From contig OZ034969.1 in assembly GCA_964030785.1 (NCBI GenBank), forward strand, positions 37,596,001 to 37,660,000: a stretch of 64,000 nucleotides of DNA. Direction: 5' to 3'. Below, piece by piece: positions 10,314 to 64,000 of this stretch (the first letter of the stretch is position 1; each line of letters starts with the position of its first letter). The DNA is from Siderastrea siderea. Taxonomy: Eukaryota > Cnidaria > Anthozoa > Scleractinia > Rhizangiidae. The notes beneath the pieces were generated by a model. It worked only from the letters and a program-made list of their open reading frames with translations. It did no database searches and was not told where the DNA came from. Position numbers and translations under genes: made by a program.

Positions 10314-12138
10314 ATAATAAACACCGTGTTCTCAGGTTGATGCATCTGTCCTCGCATCCAATGTTTCAAAACTAGTTAAAAATAAATAAGTAAATAAATA
10401 AATAAATAAAAGGGGACTTGTATCCGAGGCTTTTGTCTGAAAAGTAAACATCATATTTTATACTCACAACGACTTCCAACAAGACTGTAGCTTATATGTA
10501 TCAAAGATAACAAAGAATAAATAAAATATTTTTAAAATTTTCATTTTCCTGCGGAAATTATTGGGATTCATAGGTACTTTTCGTGCTGCTTACGTGATTC
10601 GCGGACCAAGGACCAAATTTGCGGACCAAGGGCCCGCGAGCACGGTCATCTTGTTTCGAATTACAAGAAAAATATTTCATTTTGGAACTTGCCATTTTTA
10701 GATGACCGGGAGAAACATCAAATCTATCTCCAGGGAAAATCTCAGCTCGCGACGTTTTGATTCAGGTAAGATATTCAAGATTATAATTTTTACTCGCGGA
10801 CCAAGGACCACATACTGTAGATATCATGAGTAGTGATATCATGATATCTACTTTTAACCGCGATGAGCCCGCCATAGACCCGCCATAGCGCGTCGTACCA
10901 TTCCACTTGCATTAAGTTTTTTATTAGTTTGTATCAACTTTTTGACATCTTTTAACAACTTCTTGGCGGTTTCCGTTTCAACCGATCAAGCTGACCAATC
11001 AAGTTCAAATCCCATGAGGAGGAATCGCAAGCGGTGGAACTGACAACTCCGCCTCTCACGGTTCTCTTTTTTCGGTTGATGACATGGAAGCCGAGAAAAA
11101 AGTTGGCAAAGAAATGTTACAGAGTTGTCGAAAACTAACAAAAAAAAAACCTCGGGGTCATTTTAAACGGTTTGGCGCGCAGCTCTGCAAAAAGCCAAAT
11201 TGGCTTAAGAAATAATGCAAACAAATTAGCATAATAAAAATTCACATTAAAAAAGGGCGACGTCGCAGCTCTTACAAGGTCTTCTCTGATTTGCTGAGAA
11301 AACAATACACCAAACAACAAAACAGTGGACCCTAGCCCGAAAACAATAGAGCTGCGTGATACCAAGGTCCAATGAAATTAGAGGTTGTTAAGAGCTGCGG
11401 GGCTACTCTTAAAAAAGTTGTAAAATATTAGTCAATAAGCTCCCTCGATATATTTAAATTGGACCTTACAGCACGGCGCAAACGACACACACCGCTATGT
11501 CAATAAATATGTTCATCCTTCGTTTTTAATGTCCTTTATTTGTGTGCTCTAGGCCTCCCTCTCAGGCTAAAAGCAAATTACTAATAAGTTAAGCAATAGC
11601 TTAGTTGTACTGCAGCGTACTAAATGAAGTGTGAAGTATTTTCATATGCTTTGGAGTCTTGCTACTACCCACCACGGAGGCCAGCGAGTTAAAGTTTGTT
11701 TCCAAAAGAAGTCTCGTGAAAGTTTCGTTATTTGAATTTTTCATTTCTCTATATCATTAATTTAACATCTCCTAACGGCAGGTGGACAGAAAACAAAATA
11801 ATTAGTAAGATTAACCAAACCAAACACCGGAGGTGAGCATTGTTTTGGGCTTAATTGATGTCCAATAAGAACTTAAATCGATTTTTTAGGCGACTGAATA
11901 TTATTTCTCAAGTTAACTGGGCGACATTTCTTTAATCTTAACTGTACTGTTAACGGAAAACATCCTTTATGCAAAAGAAAAAATTAAGGTTGGTCAAGGT
12001 TAACGTCTCTAAATACTTCGTGGCAAAAGTGTCGTATTTTTTAACCGGCAACCCTTACGGATAGAACATCTCACAGTGGAATGCTGTAGCCAAGTTTCTG
12101 TAGAGTCCTAGCTCAATACCAACCTTTAAAGTGTTGAC
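10314..12138. other. 5' flank of the receptor gene; small repeats only
   Basis: Holds an AATA microsatellite (about 10383-10411), three copies of GCGGACCAAGGRCC (about 10600, 10620, 10797) and a 13-bp-arm hairpin (GTAGATATCATGA, 10817-10829, with its complement at 10839-10851). The promoter of the receptor gene must lie here or just upstream of 12139, but no TATA or initiator can be assigned with confidence. Confidence 0.4.
10817..10851. repeat. Perfect 13-bp inverted repeat hairpin
   Basis: GTAGATATCATGA at 10817-10829 and its exact reverse complement at 10839-10851, with a 9-base loop. Possibly the tip of a decayed MITE. Confidence 0.6.
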
Positions 12139-61203
<49,065 letters not shown>

Positions 61204-64000
61204 GTAAGTGTTTCTAAAAGCTGTCATCAAGGCTGTGGCATAACCTCACCGACTATTCTCCATTTTTTCAAAGCATCTTTCGGGTTGTAATGACAAAGAA
61301 GAAAGCAGATGACAGAGCTTATTTTTACTTTGGATGTATTTTCTTGCATCGCTGCTTTATTTAGGCCACTTGTGCCTATATGGGTAAAGTGGATATGCGT
61401 ATAAAGGTACCCAGCAAAGAAAACATTATTTGAGTAAAATAATAGGTAGGCCAATTCATTGTTGTGAAGTTCATCCAAACGTCTTGGTACCATTGTAGTT
61501 CGGTGTTTTTCGAGACAAAACATTTATTTATGACCTCTATTCACTTTTGTAAATTTTGCCATCATTTTCCACCTTTCTTAATGACCACTACACTGTAAAA
61601 GCTGACCAGTTACCATAACCATTTTAAAAGGTTATAACCAATTCAAATAAGTTGTTTTCACCTCAAAATAATTGGTTAAAATGTGTAACCTATTTGTTAT
61701 TGGTTCATTGTACCAATTAAAAACAGTTCCTTTAACCATAAAAAATAGGTTGGTGTTAAAATGGTCAAAATAACCATTTAAAGCTGTTAAAATAAACCAA
61801 ACTGAACAGCTTGCACAAAGATTATAACCTACTGAAATGGGTTAAACCATTGGTGAAACTTCGCAACCGATTTTGTATTGCGGGTTACATATACTAGTTC
61901 GAATAGCTACTTTACCAAAAGGCTGAGGTGATAAATTGAGAATGATAGTCCATCGAAAAGCATAACACGTGTAGAGTTTCCGCGCTACTGAGGGAACTTT
62001 AGTGCGCGAGGGATATGTACAACAGAAACTGTGTCTCAGTTCAGTCAAATAGTCACGGCATTCTATTTTGAAAGCTACGGAAATCATTTTTGAAATTTGT
62101 TCCAGTAGCCAATCATAAGAATGAGACGGTTTCTTTTAAGATTAACTTTCGATTGGGTGTTCAATCCTTAGGGCTCGGAGTGAAATGAAGGCTAACTGTT
62201 TCTCAGTATTCCGTTTTTCGATGAAGAACAACTTCCAAAAAAAAACATGGACGAAGAAGAATAAATATCGCTTCAAGAAAACAACTTTAGTGTAATTACG
62301 TGACCTCGGTATCTAAATCTATCAGATCAACTGTGGTATGTCAGTTAACACCTTGACGTCAGAGCTTTAAGCCAATGAGAGTAATTGGAATGTTGACCAC
62401 AAATCCGAACTTCCTGTCCGTTGGCTTTCAAATTCTGTCGCAATCGCCAGAACCGCCAATTTCTACATGCAGATCATTCTGATTTGTCTGTTTTACTGCT
62501 CTAAAAGAGCACAGTTTACGTTTTGCTGTCGTGGAAAACCAAACGTATGGCAAGGAACTTACTTCTGTTTCATGATGGCCTCGCAGAACACGAAGGAAAG
62601 TCGGAAGGTAACTTGGTTTGAGTTGCTGAACATGAAACAACGTCGGTTGTTGTCGCGCTATCGAACTGTATCCAAGTGTAGTATCCTAAGAAATACCTTG
62701 CAAACATTAAAGGAGGAAAGAGTTACAAGCTCGCTGCTTCTAACTCTCACTTTCTGCGCCAAGAATTTGATGATGGTGTGATTCTACTGGGAGCTACCAA
62801 AAGGATCAGTCAGTGAATCGCTCCAACAGAGCCAAGACTGTTGCGTGGGCTGAAATACGATGAATGGTAAGTACCAGTAAACAGTTTTTGCCTACTTTCA
62901 GTGACAGAAATATGCCTAAGAAATCAGTAGCACTCTTGCTGAAGTATTAATGTTCGCATATCTCGAGCGAGCGAGTTGTTAACCACGCGCGACAACGCGG
63001 GGGTACTCTATCTCAACACGCGCGAACGATTTGATGCTAGAAAACGAGAAAATTGCTGCCTATACGTTTGTTAGCGCTTCACAATCTAAGCAATATTAAA
63101 GGGAGAGTCACCGATAAGCCTAAACCAACTGCGGAAATAAATAGGATAAGTGGATCAGGATTGAAGTTATTTGTCTATTTCCATTTGAAAATTGATTTTG
63201 AGAGGGCACCGTACAGCGAATAACTTCCGGTTTCTCGCATGTTATTCTTGAAAACTGTTTTCAAAGATTGGGTTGGTTGTTCTTTCGGCATTTTGGGGGG
63301 GGGGGGGGGGCTGCTCACACGCTTGATTCTCTAGGGACTGCTCGTGGTGTATATACGATGTAGGATCCTACATGTGTATATAAGATTTCTACCAGGGATC
63401 ATTTAATTGCAGGTCACATTCGTACTGATTGAATGCAGATTAAAGTTTGGCTTTTATATCTGCATTGAAAATTGGCTTCAGCTTAATAGGTTTTTGAGGA
63501 TGTGAGATCTTTATGCTTGGTACAGCTTGCGAATGATGGCTTTTTGCCAAATCTTGAAGCTTCTGTTCCATTGCGAGTGACCACATTCATACTGATTTAA
63601 ATGCATAATAGCGAGTTTGGCGTATTGAAAATGGGCTTCAGCCTTGGTCTTTGACGTTCATCATGCGATGAACTCTTAGGGACTGTTCGTTATTTATGGT
63701 TAAGGGGGGGTCGGGGATTTTCAACCAATTCAGGCATATGAAAAATTTGCCCCTCCCCGAAAGTAGGTATTTTAAAAATTACCCCCCGTTTATGTGACAG
63801 TTTCAAAATCCCCCCCCCCTCCCCTACCCTCAGGACGCAACATGCTTACAATTGCAAAATTGCGTACAACATGTGTTCTGGCTGCGTGCCGATAAACCAA
63901 AATCAAGTGCAAGGTCATTTATGATCGTACAGTATGGAAGCACTCAGCAAGGAAAGTAAATTTGCAGCTCCGGTATTAACGTGCGCCCAGAGAAGATCCG
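61204..64000 (+). other. Right end: start of the next receptor intron, repeats
   Basis: No further receptor exon could be identified. Contains a TAACC-rich inverted repeat (61590-61860), unassigned sequence with a 104-codon frame at 62467-62781, a poly-G run (63295-63310) and a pair of diverged direct repeats (63408-63485 and 63570-63650, around GCATTGAAAATTGGCTTCAG), then a GGGGGG/CCCCCC-flanked repeat at about 63700-63835. Confidence 0.5.
61590..61860. repeat. GGTTATAACC-type inverted repeat cluster
   Basis: AACCATTTTAAAAGGTTATA, TAACCAATT and GGTTAAAATG motifs alternate in both orientations over about 270 bases, as in a decayed palindromic MITE. Confidence 0.55.

Noticed and set aside
62467..62781. 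A next receptor exon or separate gene in the 104-codon frame
   Set aside because: Sequence does not resemble GAIN/GPS or stalk regions and no matching splice phase could be supported.

Overview
The window looks like nuclear DNA of a cnidarian, most likely an anthozoan such as a stony coral. It is AT-rich and mostly non-coding, with GT-AG introns, many short hairpin (MITE-like) repeats, a Penelope-like retroelement and degraded transposase genes. Several protein families and repeats are ones I recall as multi-copy in coral genomes. That is recall from families, not a database search.

The main gene is on the + strand from about 12139 to beyond the right edge; 14 coding exons end at 61203. The exons were assembled by eye from splice sites and phase: they sum to 1953 nt (651 codons) with no stop, and every junction keeps phase. 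The protein begins with a signal peptide, continues as a glycine-rich, probably beta-solenoid ectodomain (exons 3-7), then a Ser/Thr-rich linker (exons 8-11), a short REJ (receptor for egg jelly) segment (exon 12), and a helical segment (exons 13-14) like the stalk before the GAIN/GPS region of polycystin-1-like proteins. The membrane part would lie to the right of the window.

Left flank (1-12.1 kb): a broken multi-copy transposase-like gene on the - strand (1-2200), a MITE (2710-2950), a dead pogo/Tigger transposase with a C-terminal PHD finger (5116-7424, +), a palindromic repeat (7661-7788), a broken Crypton/ZMYM-like gene (8230-8591, -) and a two-exon cnidarian family gene with one frameshift (9493-10313, +).

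The introns of the main gene carry most of the mobile DNA. Intron 2 has a 1355-bp TIR element with a perfect 9-bp target duplication. Intron 3 has a tRNA-derived SINE. Intron 6 (11.7 kb) has large inverted-repeat arms and several MITEs. Intron 8 (11 kb) has a Penelope-like element split by a 4.4-kb TIR element with a CCCTTG target duplication, inside which a 660-bp piece of the left junction has been copied in inverted orientation between two 123-bp direct repeats. A 1.8-1.9 kb tandem duplication (about 43030-46790) doubled one linker exon (exons 9 and 10). Intron 10 holds a 6.5-kb element with kilobase-long inverted arms and an inserted LINE fragment. Intron 12 holds a MITE with long TIRs and a possible antisense secreted-protein exon.

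The host receptor gene is thus expanded roughly 25-fold in genomic length by nested mobile DNA, and at least one duplication has probably altered its protein.
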